From the NCBI GenBank assembly GCA_050257395.1, contig JBLMWU010000226.1, positions 1-39,453 of the forward strand: a stretch of DNA of 39,453 nucleotides, written 5' to 3'. The notes under the pieces are model-generated. The model saw only the letters and a list, made by a program, of their open reading frames with translations. It was not told the origin of the DNA and did no database searches. A program made the translations under genes and the position numbers. Shown here piece after piece: positions 32,379 through 39,453 of the stretch. The stretch is from JAIRTY01 sp050257395 (GTDB lineage: Bacteria > Actinomycetota > Actinomycetes > Streptosporangiales > Streptosporangiaceae). Every line of letters begins with the position of its first letter. Position 1 is the stretch's first letter.

Positions 32379-33938
32379 ATGGCCGCAGCGGACGACACCC
32401 AGGGTGGCGGCGAGCTGGCTGCCGATGGCCCGGGCGGGGCACCGGTGCTGTCGCTGCGGCACGCGGCGAAGTCGTTCGGCGCGGTGCACGCGGTGGTGGA
32501 CGGCTCGCTGGACCTGCACCCCGGCGAGGCGCACGCGCTGCTCGGCGAGAACGGCGCGGGCAAGTCGACCGTGGTCAAGATGCTCGCCGGGGTCTATCAG
32601 CCGGATGCCGGGGAGCTGCTCATCGACGGCGTCCCGGTCGCGCTGTCCGGCCCGGCCGCCGCCCAGGCCGCCGGCATCGCCGTCATCTACCAGGAGCCCA
32701 CGCTCTTCCCCGACCTCACCGTGGCCGAGAACATCTTCATGGGCCGGCAGCCGCTGCTGGCCGGCCGGCGCATCGACCGGCGGGCGATGCGGGCGCAGGC
32801 GGCCGGGCTGTTCGGGCGGCTGGGGGTCCGGCTCGACCCGGGCCGCATCTGCCGCGGGCTGTCCATCGCCGACCAGCAGCTGGTGGAGATCGCGAAGGCG
32901 CTGTCCCTCGACACCCGGGTGATCGTCATGGACGAGCCCACCGCCGCCCTGTCGGCGTCCGAGGTCAGCCGGCTGTTCGAGGTGATGCGGACGCTGCGGG
33001 CGGCCGGGGCGGCGGTGGTGTTCATCTCGCACCGGCTGGAGGAGGTCTTCGCGAGCTGCCAGCGGGTCACGGTGATGCGGGACGGCAGCCACGTGCTCAC
33101 CCGCGAGCTGGCCGGCCTGACCGCCGATGACCTGGTCCGGGCGATGGTGGGCCGGGAGATGCCCGAGCGCACCGCGGGCGAGCGCGGCGAGCCCGGGGAG
33201 CCGGTGCTGCGGATCGAGCGGCTGACCCGGGAAGGCGTGTTCACCGACATCAGCCTGGAGGTGCGGGCCGGGGAGATCGTGGCGCTGGCGGGCCTGGTCG
33301 GGTCCGGCCGCAGCGAGGTGGCCCGGGCCGTGTTCGGGATCGACCGGTACGACGCGGGCACCGTCACCGTCCGCGGGAGGCAGCTGCGCCGCGGCTCGCC
33401 GGCCGGGGCCATGACCGCCGGGATCGGGTACGTGCCCGAGGACCGCCGCCAGCAGGGCCTGGTCATGGAGATGTCCATCCAGCAGAACGTGGCCCTCGCC
33501 TCGCTCGCGAGGCTGCGCCGGGCCGGCCTGATCCGGGCCGCCACCGAGCGCGGCTTCGCCGCCGACTGGGCGCAGCGGCTGCGGCTGAAGTACGGCGCGC
33601 TCACCGACCCGGTGTCCCGGCTGTCCGGCGGGAACCAGCAGAAGGTCGTGCTCGCCAAGTGGCTCGGCCGCCACCCGGCGCTGCTCATCGTGGACGAGCC
33701 CACCCGCGGCATCGACATCGCCACCAAGGCCGAAGTGCACCGGCTGCTGGTGCGGCTCGCGCAGGACGGGGTCGCGATCCTGATGATCTCGTCGGAGCTG
33801 CCCGAGGTGCTGCACATCGGCGACCGGATCCTGGTCATGCGCGAGGGCCGGCTCACCGCCGAGTACTCGCACGAGGAAGCCTCGGAGGAGAAGATCATGG
33901 CCTCGGCGACCGGCCAGCCGCAGGCGGCAGCCCGATGA
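32379..33938 (+). CDS. rhaT: Rhamnose ABC transporter ATP-binding protein
   Basis: This 519-residue protein has two fused ABC domains, as in sugar importers of the RbsA/XylG type. The first (about residues 20-250) has Walker A GENGAGKST, signature LSIADQQLVEIAKAL and Walker B VIVMDEPTAAL. The second (about 270-505) has the degenerate loop GLVGSGRSEVARAVFG, signature LSGGNQQKVVLAKWL and LLIVDEPTRGID. It powers sugar uptake at the inner membrane face. GGAGG sits 8 bases before the ATG, and its stop overlaps the first permease start as ATGA. Rhamnose is assigned from the mutarotase and isomerase downstream, not from this protein itself. Confidence 0.9.
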   Translation: MAAADDTQGGGELAADGPGGAPVLSLRHAAKSFGAVHAVVDGSLDLHPGEAHALLGENGAGKSTVVKMLAGVYQPDAGELLIDGVPVALSGPAAAQAAGIAVIYQEPTLFPDLTVAENIFMGRQPLLAGRRIDRRAMRAQAAGLFGRLGVRLDPGRICRGLSIADQQLVEIAKALSLDTRVIVMDEPTAALSASEVSRLFEVMRTLRAAGAAVVFISHRLEEVFASCQRVTVMRDGSHVLTRELAGLTADDLVRAMVGREMPERTAGERGEPGEPVLRIERLTREGVFTDISLEVRAGEIVALAGLVGSGRSEVARAVFGIDRYDAGTVTVRGRQLRRGSPAGAMTAGIGYVPEDRRQQGLVMEMSIQQNVALASLARLRRAGLIRAATERGFAADWAQRLRLKYGALTDPVSRLSGGNQQKVVLAKWLGRHPALLIVDEPTRGIDIATKAEVHRLLVRLAQDGVAILMISSELPEVLHIGDRILVMREGRLTAEYSHEEASEEKIMASATGQPQAAAR

Positions 33939-34984
33939 GCACGACCCTGACCGGGCCGCAGCAGGCCGCCGGGCCCGCCGCGGGCAGTTCCCGGCGGCTC
34001 ACCGAGCGGGTCTTCCGGATCCGGGAGTCGGGCATCATCGCCGTGCTGGTGGTGTTCGTCGCGGTCACGGTGAGCCTGCAGTCCCGGTTCGCCAGCACCC
34101 AGGAAGTGCAGTTCATCCTGGCGAACACGGTGGTGTTCGCGCTGCTGGCGCTGGGCGAGACCATGGTGGTGGTCAGCCGGAACGTGGACCTGTCCGTCGG
34201 CTCGGTGCTGGGCCTGTCGGCCTACGTTTCCGCGGGCCTGTTCGGCCAGTTCCCCGGCATCCCGGTCGCGGTGGTGTTCCTGTGCGGCATCGGCATCGGG
34301 CTCGCGGTGGGCATCGCGAACGGGCTCATGGTCTCCATCGGCCGGGTGCCGAGCCTGGTGGTCACGCTGGCCACCCTCTACATCGTGCGCGGCGTGGACA
34401 TCCTCATCGTCGGCGGCAACGAGGTGGTCGCGCAGACCCTCCCGAACAGCTTCATCAGCATCCCCCGCGCGGGCGTGTTCGGCGTGCCCTACCTCGCGGT
34501 CGCCATCGCGGTGGTGATCGGCGCTGGTGCGTACTACCTGCGGTCGTTCCGGTCCGGCCGGGAGCTGTACGCGATCGGGTCCAACCCGGAGGCGGCCCGG
34601 CTGGCCGGCATCCCGGCCGGCAAGCGGATCTTCACGGCCTTCACGGTCAGCGGCGCCATCGCCGGGCTGGCGGGCGTGCTGTGGGCCGCCCAGTACCAGA
34701 CCATCGACTCGAACGCGGGCACCGGCTACGAGCTGCAGGTGATCGCCGCGGTGGTGGTCGGCGGGGTGGCGATCTTCGGCGGCAGCGGCAGCGCGGTGGG
34801 CGCCGCGATCGGCGCGCTGCTGCTCAACACCATCAACTCGGCGCTGTACGTGCTGGGCATCTCGCCGTTCTGGGACCAGGCGATCGCAGGCTTCCTGCTG
34901 CTGCTGGCGATCACGCTGGACAAGGCCATCTCGGTGAAGCTCATGGCCGCGCTGCGAGTGAGGAGTTCCCGCGGTGGCAACTGA
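33935..34984 (+). CDS. rhaP: Rhamnose ABC transporter permease 1
   Basis: This 349-residue membrane protein is an RbsC-type permease (BPD_transp_2 fold) with about 9-10 membrane segments. ALGETMVVVSRNVDLSVGSVLGLSAYVSAG is the conserved early region; AIGSNPEAARLAGI is the cytoplasmic EAA-like loop that touches the ATPase; VVGGVAIFGGSGSAVGAAIGALLLNTI ends the core. It pairs with the second permease as a heterodimer. It overlaps its upstream neighbour by 4 bases and its downstream one by 11. Confidence 0.9.
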   Translation: MSTTLTGPQQAAGPAAGSSRRLTERVFRIRESGIIAVLVVFVAVTVSLQSRFASTQEVQFILANTVVFALLALGETMVVVSRNVDLSVGSVLGLSAYVSAGLFGQFPGIPVAVVFLCGIGIGLAVGIANGLMVSIGRVPSLVVTLATLYIVRGVDILIVGGNEVVAQTLPNSFISIPRAGVFGVPYLAVAIAVVIGAGAYYLRSFRSGRELYAIGSNPEAARLAGIPAGKRIFTAFTVSGAIAGLAGVLWAAQYQTIDSNAGTGYELQVIAAVVVGGVAIFGGSGSAVGAAIGALLLNTINSALYVLGISPFWDQAIAGFLLLLAITLDKAISVKLMAALRVRSSRGGN

Positions 34985-36065
34985 CGAGGACGCCGTGACC
35001 ACGGCCACGGAAGAGCCGGCGGCCGCGGCCGGGACCCCCGGCGGCGGGCCAGCGGGCGGCCTGCTGCGCCGCGGCCTGCGCTGGGAGACCGGGCTGGCGG
35101 TGCTGGCGGTGCTCATCGCCGTGTTCGGCGAGGCGAACTCGGCGCAGTTCCTGACCACCGGCAACTTCTTCAACCTCACCGTGGTCACCGGCGAGGTCGC
35201 GATCATGGCCCTGCCCATGACGCTGATCGTGATCAGCGGCGAGATCGACCTGTCCGTCGCCTCCACCCTGGGCATGTCCAGCGCCATCCTGGGCGCGCTG
35301 TGGGCGCGGCACTGGCCGATGCTGGCCATCTTCGTGGTGGTCGCGCTGGCGGGCGCGCTCGCGGGCCTGGTCAACGGGCTGCTGGTGACCAGGCTGGGGC
35401 TGCCGTCGCTGGCGGTCACCATCGGCACGCTCGCCCTGTACCGCGGCATCGCCCTGATCATCCTGGGGTCGGGCACGGTGTCGGACTTCCCGCCCGGCTA
35501 CACCACCATCGGCGTGCTGCCCGCCCCGCACACCGGCCTGCCCTGGTCCATCGTGATCTTCATCGTGCTGGCGGTGGTGTTCGGCGTGGTGCTGCACGCC
35601 ACCGCGGCCGGCCGGTCCATCTACGCGATGGGCAACAGCGCTGAGGCGGCGCTCTTCGCCGGCATCCGGGTGAAGCGGATCAAGACCACGCTGTTCGTGA
35701 TCTCCGGGCTGGTCTGCGCGCTGGCCGGGGTGCTGTGGACCTTCCGGCTGGCCACCGCCGTGCAGAACAACGGCATCGGCATGGAGCTCAACGTGGTCGC
35801 GATCGTCCTGCTCGCCGGGGTGTCCATCTTCGGCGGCAAGGGGTCGATCCCGGGCGTCGTGCTCGCGGTGCTCGTCTTCGCGGGCCTGCAGAACGCCCTG
35901 CTGCTGACCAACTTCAACCAGGAGGCCACCGGCATCGTCACCGGCGGGCTCCTGCTGCTCAGCGTCTTCGCGCCCAGCGCGGCATCTGCGCCACGGCGGC
36001 TCCGCGCGCTGCTCCGGTCCTGGGGCAGCCGCCGGCCGCCGGTGATGGGGGCAGGTCATGAATGA
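34974..36065 (+). CDS. rhaQ: Rhamnose ABC transporter permease 2
   Basis: This 363-residue permease is homologous to the one before it: MALPMTLIVISGEIDLSVASTLGMSSAI and AMGNSAEAALFAGIRVKRIK mark the same conserved regions. The GTG start lies inside the end of the first permease gene (11-base overlap) with GAGGAG 8 bases ahead. The first 35 residues are an Ala/Thr/Gly-rich cytoplasmic tail. The C-terminus is Arg-rich (RRLRALLRSWGSRRPP). Together with the ATPase and lipoprotein it completes a carbohydrate importer. Confidence 0.9.
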   Translation: MATDEDAVTTATEEPAAAAGTPGGGPAGGLLRRGLRWETGLAVLAVLIAVFGEANSAQFLTTGNFFNLTVVTGEVAIMALPMTLIVISGEIDLSVASTLGMSSAILGALWARHWPMLAIFVVVALAGALAGLVNGLLVTRLGLPSLAVTIGTLALYRGIALIILGSGTVSDFPPGYTTIGVLPAPHTGLPWSIVIFIVLAVVFGVVLHATAAGRSIYAMGNSAEAALFAGIRVKRIKTTLFVISGLVCALAGVLWTFRLATAVQNNGIGMELNVVAIVLLAGVSIFGGKGSIPGVVLAVLVFAGLQNALLLTNFNQEATGIVTGGLLLLSVFAPSAASAPRRLRALLRSWGSRRPPVMGAGHE

Positions 36066-36174
36066 CGCCCGCGCCACGGCCGGCCACCCCGGCCAGGCGC
36101 CTCCCCGGCGGGCCAACCCACCCGTTACCAGCCCGCCACCGGTGTGCCCTTGCCCAGAATTGAAAGGATTCAAT

Positions 36175-37251
36175 ATGAAAGGTACCTCGAGGCGCGGCCG
36201 TTCGCCCAGACGCGTGCTGCTCGCGCCGGCGGTGGTGCTGGTCGCCTCCGCGGTGCTGGCCGCGTGCAGCTCCCCGGGCGGGTCGTCCGGCGGGTCGTCC
36301 GGCTCCGGCACCGGCGCTGGCGGGCTCAAGACCGGGCTGAAGGCCTTCGTCATCCCCAAGCTGCTCGGCAACCCGTACTTCACCACCTCTGACAGCGCCA
36401 AGTCCGGCGGCGCCATCGCCGCGCTGCAGGCGCTGGGCGAGACCGGGACCGAGACCAGCGGCACCGCGGCCACGCCCGCCTCGCAGATCCCGGCCATCCA
36501 GGCGGCCATCACCAAGGGCGCCAGCATCCTGCTCGTGTCCGCCACCGACCCGACCGCCATCTGCCCGACGCTCAAGGCCGCCATGCAGAAGGGCATCACC
36601 GTCGTCACCTATGACTCCGACGCGCCCACCTGCCGCAACCTGTTCGTCAACCAGGCCTCCACGGCCCAGATCGGGACCAGCGAGGTCGACCTGCTCGCCA
36701 AGCAGATCGGCGGCGCCGGCGACATCGCGATCGTGTCCGCCGCCGCGTCCGCGCCCAACCAGAACGCCTGGATCGGGTACATGAAGCAGCAGCTGAAGAA
36801 GTACCCGAAGATGCACCTGGTCAGCACCGTCTACGGGAACGACGACCCGACCACGGCGACCCAGGTCACCCAGGGCCTGCTGCAGCAGCACCCCACCCTC
36901 AAGGGCATCATCTCGCCGACCACCGTGGGCATCCTCGCGGCGGCGCAGGTGCTCGACACGCCCAAGTACCGCGGCAAGATCGCGCTGACCGGCCTGGGCA
37001 CCCCCAACTCGCTCAAGAAGTACGTGAACGACGGCACCATCCAGTCGTTCGAGCTGTGGGACCCGGCCAAGCTCGGCTACCTCGCCGGGTACGCCGCGGT
37101 CAACTTCGCCTCCAAGAAGATCAGCGGCGCGGCCGGCCAGAGCTTCACCGCCGGCAAGCTCGGCAAGTACACGGTGGGCGCCGGCAGCACGATCCTGCTC
37201 GGCCCGCCGTTCGTGTTCACCAAGTCCAACATCAGCCAGTTCAACTTCTGA
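36175..37251 (+). CDS. rhaS: Rhamnose-binding lipoprotein (ABC substrate-binding)
   Basis: This 358-residue protein is a type I periplasmic-binding protein. A basic start (RRGRSPRR), a hydrophobic stretch and the lipobox LAAC with Cys31 mark it as a lipoprotein; a Ser/Gly linker follows. LKAFVIPKLLGNPYFTT, QIPAIQAAITKGASILLVSA, TVVTYDSDAP and GIISPTTVGILAAAQVL are RhaS/RbsB-type features. It delivers sugar to the two permeases from outside the membrane. The ATG at 36175 is set by AAAGGA 7 bases ahead; an earlier in-frame ATG would not give a signal peptide start. A strong hairpin follows its stop. Confidence 0.92.
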   Translation: MKGTSRRGRSPRRVLLAPAVVLVASAVLAACSSPGGSSGGSSGSGTGAGGLKTGLKAFVIPKLLGNPYFTTSDSAKSGGAIAALQALGETGTETSGTAATPASQIPAIQAAITKGASILLVSATDPTAICPTLKAAMQKGITVVTYDSDAPTCRNLFVNQASTAQIGTSEVDLLAKQIGGAGDIAIVSAAASAPNQNAWIGYMKQQLKKYPKMHLVSTVYGNDDPTTATQVTQGLLQQHPTLKGIISPTTVGILAAAQVLDTPKYRGKIALTGLGTPNSLKKYVNDGTIQSFELWDPAKLGYLAGYAAVNFASKKISGAAGQSFTAGKLGKYTVGAGSTILLGPPFVFTKSNISQFNF

Positions 37252-37259
37252 CCGGGTGG

Positions 37260-37287
37260 CTGGCGCCGGGCGTGAGCCCGGCGCCAG
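37260..37287 (+). terminator. Perfect 12-bp hairpin with GTGA loop, inside the operon
   Basis: CTGGCGCCGGGC pairs with GCCCGGCGCCAG around GTGA, a GNRA-type tetraloop. It lies 8 bases after the lipoprotein stop and 18 before the mutarotase start. It may cause partial termination or protect the upstream messenger, keeping the binding protein more abundant than downstream enzymes. Confidence 0.7.
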
Positions 37288-37305
37288 CGCCGGAGGAACG
37301 AGCCA

Positions 37306-37626
37306 GTGGAACGCGTGTGCTTCCTCGCCCGGGTCCGGCCTGAGCGGCTGGCGGAGTACCGGGCCGCCCACCGCGAGGTGTGGCCCGAGATGACCGCCGC
37401 GCTCGCCAGCGCGGGCTGGGCCAACTACAGCCTTTTCCTCACCGATGACGGCCTGCTCATCGGCTACCTGGAGACCGACGACTTCGCCGCGGCGCGGGCG
37501 CGGATGGCGGCCACGGACGTCAACCGCCGCTGGCAGGAGCAGATGGCGCCGTTCTTCGACGACCCCGGCGGCCAGCGGCCGGACGAGGGGTTCCGCCGGA
37601 TCGGCGAGATCTTCCACCTTGACTGA
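37306..37626 (+). CDS. rhaM: L-rhamnose mutarotase
   Basis: This 106-residue enzyme interconverts alpha and beta L-rhamnose. RVRPERLAEYRAAHREVWPEM contains the catalytic His of the family; GWANYSLFLTDDGLLIGYLETDDF and NRRWQEQMAPFF are the other conserved stretches. The GTG start has GGAGG 10 bases ahead. It lies between the binding protein and rhamnose isomerase, which supports the sugar assignment for the whole operon. Confidence 0.95.
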   Translation: MERVCFLARVRPERLAEYRAAHREVWPEMTAALASAGWANYSLFLTDDGLLIGYLETDDFAAARARMAATDVNRRWQEQMAPFFDDPGGQRPDEGFRRIGEIFHLD

Positions 37627-37698
37627 CCCGCCGCCGCTGACCCGCCACCGGCCCGCCGGTGACCCGCTGCCCGACCCGCTGCCTGGAGATGACCTGAC

Positions 37699-38865
37699 AT
37701 GCGTGACCTGACCGCCGTGAAGAGCGCCCTGCGGGCCCAGCAGATCGAGCTGCCGTCCTGGGCGTTCGGCAACTCCGGCACCCGCTTCAAGGTGTTCCCC
37801 CAGCAGGGCGTGCCGCGCGACCCGTACGAGAAGATCGCCGACGCCGCGCGGGTGCACGCGTTCACCGGCGTGGCGCCGAGCGTCGCGCTGCACATCCCGT
37901 GGGACAAGGTGGACGACTACGGCGCGCTGCGCCGGGCCGCCGGGGACGCGGGCATCCGGCTGGGCACCATCAACGCGAACGTCTTTCAGGACAACGACTA
38001 CATGCTCGGCAGCGTCACCAACCCCGATCCGGCGGTCCGCCGCAAGGCCCTGGACCACCTGCTGGAGTGCGTGGACGTGATGGACCAGACCGGCTCACGC
38101 GACCTCAAGCTCTGGTTCTCCGACGGAACGAACTACCCCGGGCAGGACTCGATCGCGGCCCGGCAGGACCGGCTGGCGGAAGCGCTGTCGGCGGTGTACG
38201 GGCGGCTGTCCGCCGATCAGCGGCTGATCCTGGAGTACAAGCTGTTCGAGCCCGCCTTCTACACCACCGACGTGCCCGACTGGGGCACCGCCTACGCGCA
38301 CTGCCTGCGGCTCGGCGACCGCGCCAAGGTGTGCGTGGACACCGGCCACCACGCGCCCGGCACCAACATCGAGTTCATCGTGGCGGTCCTGCTGCGGGCC
38401 GGCAAGCTCGGCGCGTTCGACTTCAACTCGCGGTTCTACGCCGACGACGACCTGATGGTGGGCGCGGCCGACCCGTTCCAGCTCTTCCGCATCCTGCACG
38501 AGGTGGCGGCGGCGGACGCGCTGGCGCCGGAAGCCGGGATCTCCTTCATGCTCGACCAGTGCCACAACATCGAGCCGAAGATCCCCGGCCAGATCCGCTC
38601 GGTCATGAACGTGCAGGAGGCGACCGCCAAGGCGCTGCTGGTGGACCGGGAGCAGCTGGCGGCCGCGCAGGCCGCCGGGGACGTGCTGGGCGCCAACGCG
38701 GTGCTGATGGACGCCTACAACACCGACGTCCGGCCGCTGCTCGCCGAGCTGCGGGCCGCCCAGGGCCTCGACCCGGACCCGATGGCCGCCTACGCCCGCT
38801 CCGGCTACGCCGGGAAGATCATCGCCGAGCGGGTTGGCGGCCAGCAGGCGGGGTGGGGGGCCTGA
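37699..38865 (+). CDS. rhaI: L-rhamnose isomerase (RhaI type)
   Basis: This 388-residue TIM-barrel enzyme turns L-rhamnose into L-rhamnulose. It is the RhaI form found in Gram-positives and rhizobia, not E. coli RhaA. Marks are ELPSWAFGNSGTRFKVFPQQGVPR, LKLWFSDGTNYPGQDS, LEYKLFEPAFYTTD with a metal-binding Glu, CVDTGHHAPGTNIE with His ligands, and FDFNSRFYADDDLMVGA. GGAG lies 11 bases before the ATG. Its stop overlaps the aldolase start by one base (TGATG). Confidence 0.95.
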   Translation: MRDLTAVKSALRAQQIELPSWAFGNSGTRFKVFPQQGVPRDPYEKIADAARVHAFTGVAPSVALHIPWDKVDDYGALRRAAGDAGIRLGTINANVFQDNDYMLGSVTNPDPAVRRKALDHLLECVDVMDQTGSRDLKLWFSDGTNYPGQDSIAARQDRLAEALSAVYGRLSADQRLILEYKLFEPAFYTTDVPDWGTAYAHCLRLGDRAKVCVDTGHHAPGTNIEFIVAVLLRAGKLGAFDFNSRFYADDDLMVGAADPFQLFRILHEVAAADALAPEAGISFMLDQCHNIEPKIPGQIRSVMNVQEATAKALLVDREQLAAAQAAGDVLGANAVLMDAYNTDVRPLLAELRAAQGLDPDPMAAYARSGYAGKIIAERVGGQQAGWGA

Positions 38866-39453
38866 TGGCGCCGCCAGAGGTGGAGGCGCTGCTGGCGCGC
38901 AGCAACCGGCTCGGCTCGGACCCGCGCAACACCAACTACGCGGGCGGCAACGCGTCCGCCAAGGCGGCGGTGCCGGACCCGGTGACCGGGGAGCCGGCCG
39001 AGCTGATGTGGGTGAAGGGGTCCGGCGGCGACCTCGGCACGCTCACCGCGGCCGGGCTGGCCGTGCTCCGGCTGGACCGGCTGCGGGCGCTGACCGGCGT
39101 CTACCGGGGGGTGGCGCACGAGGACGAGATGGTGGCCGCGTTCGACTACTGCCTGCACGGCAAGGGCGGGGCGGCACCGTCCATCGACACCGCCATGCAC
39201 GGGCTGGTCGACGCGGCACACGTGGACCACCTGCACCCCGACTCCGGCATCGCGCTGGCCACCGCGGCCGACGGCGAGGCGCTCACCAAGGAGTGCTTCG
39301 GCGACCGGGTCCTATGGGTACCCTGGCGGCGCCCCGGATTCCAGCTCGGGCTGGACATCGCCGCCGTGAAGGCCGCCAATCCGCAGGCCGTCGGGTGCGT
39401 CCTCGGCGGACACGGCATCACCGCCTGGGGCGACACCGCCGAGGCGTGCGAGG
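38865..39453 (+). CDS. rhaD: Bifunctional rhamnulose-1-P aldolase/lactaldehyde dehydrogenase, 5' part
   Basis: The gene runs off the window; 196 residues are visible. They form the class II aldolase N-terminal domain: RNTNYAGGNASAK, LMWVKGSGGDLGTL, HVDHLHPDSGIALA with zinc-binding His residues, and GCVLGGHGITAWG. The length of this insert-rich domain and the position after rhaI match the RhaD aldolase/alcohol dehydrogenase fusion, whose C-terminal short-chain dehydrogenase half would lie beyond the edge. The product would split rhamnulose-1-phosphate into dihydroxyacetone phosphate and L-lactaldehyde, then oxidise the latter. The ATG is shared with the rhaI stop. Confidence 0.88.
   Translation, partial: MAPPEVEALLARSNRLGSDPRNTNYAGGNASAKAAVPDPVTGEPAELMWVKGSGGDLGTLTAAGLAVLRLDRLRALTGVYRGVAHEDEMVAAFDYCLHGKGGAAPSIDTAMHGLVDAAHVDHLHPDSGIALATAADGEALTKECFGDRVLWVPWRRPGFQLGLDIAAVKAANPQAVGCVLGGHGITAWGDTAEACE

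Noticed and set aside
1..39453. CRISPR array, tRNA, rRNA, transposase or prophage
   Set aside because: No regularly spaced repeats, cloverleaf sequences, rRNA-like stretches, or transposase or integrase domains were seen.

Overview
This 39.5 kb window is chromosomal DNA from a high-GC actinobacterium. Signs of this are GC-rich codon third positions, frequent GTG starts, an ECF41 sigma factor, an LLM-type (probably F420-dependent) oxidoreductase, a LytR-CpsA-Psr cell-wall ligase, a zinc-free second copy of ribosomal protein L36, and the Gram-positive RhaI rhamnose pathway. The genus cannot be fixed from the sequence alone. No tRNA, rRNA, CRISPR array, insertion sequence or phage gene was seen. 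The right edge cuts through a gene.

Left part (1-7900): a UvrD/PcrA-like helicase faces away from a family-3 acyltransferase. Then come an ECF41 sigma factor with a DoxX-like membrane protein, a small zinc-ribbon protein, a membrane protein, the 40-residue L36 paralogue, a VOC-fold protein and an RDD membrane protein. Strong hairpins separate the convergent pairs.

Central module (7976-15138, minus strand), the most unusual part of the window: six tightly packed or overlapping genes. They encode a two-subunit phosphotransferase that resembles the alpha and beta subunits of phenylphosphate synthase, a biotin carrier protein, a biotin carboxylase, a carboxyltransferase of the pyruvate carboxylase/OadA/5S family, and a HAD-IIA phosphatase. 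An IclR-type regulator is divergent and a palindrome lies between. The layout suggests a pathway that spends ATP both to phosphorylate an organic substrate and to make carboxybiotin. The substrate is unknown.

Middle part (16108-28077): an LLM oxidoreductase, an Asp/Asn beta-hydroxylase-like protein, a sulfurtransferase-SufE pair, an LCP ligase, a large polytopic membrane protein, and an ArsR-like regulator with a D-2-hydroxyacid dehydrogenase divergent from an MFS transporter. A perfect 11-bp inverted repeat separates that divergent pair. A AAA ATPase fused to a PD-(D/E)XK-like domain follows.

Right part (28099-39453): an L-rhamnose catabolic region. A LacI-type regulator heads lutABC (lactate oxidation) on the minus strand. 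On the plus strand are an ABC sugar transporter (ATPase, two permeases, lipoprotein), rhamnose mutarotase, rhamnose isomerase and the start of the bifunctional rhamnulose-1-phosphate aldolase/dehydrogenase. Rhamnose breakdown yields lactaldehyde and then lactate, so lutABC fits as the last step to pyruvate. Rhamnulokinase is not in the window.
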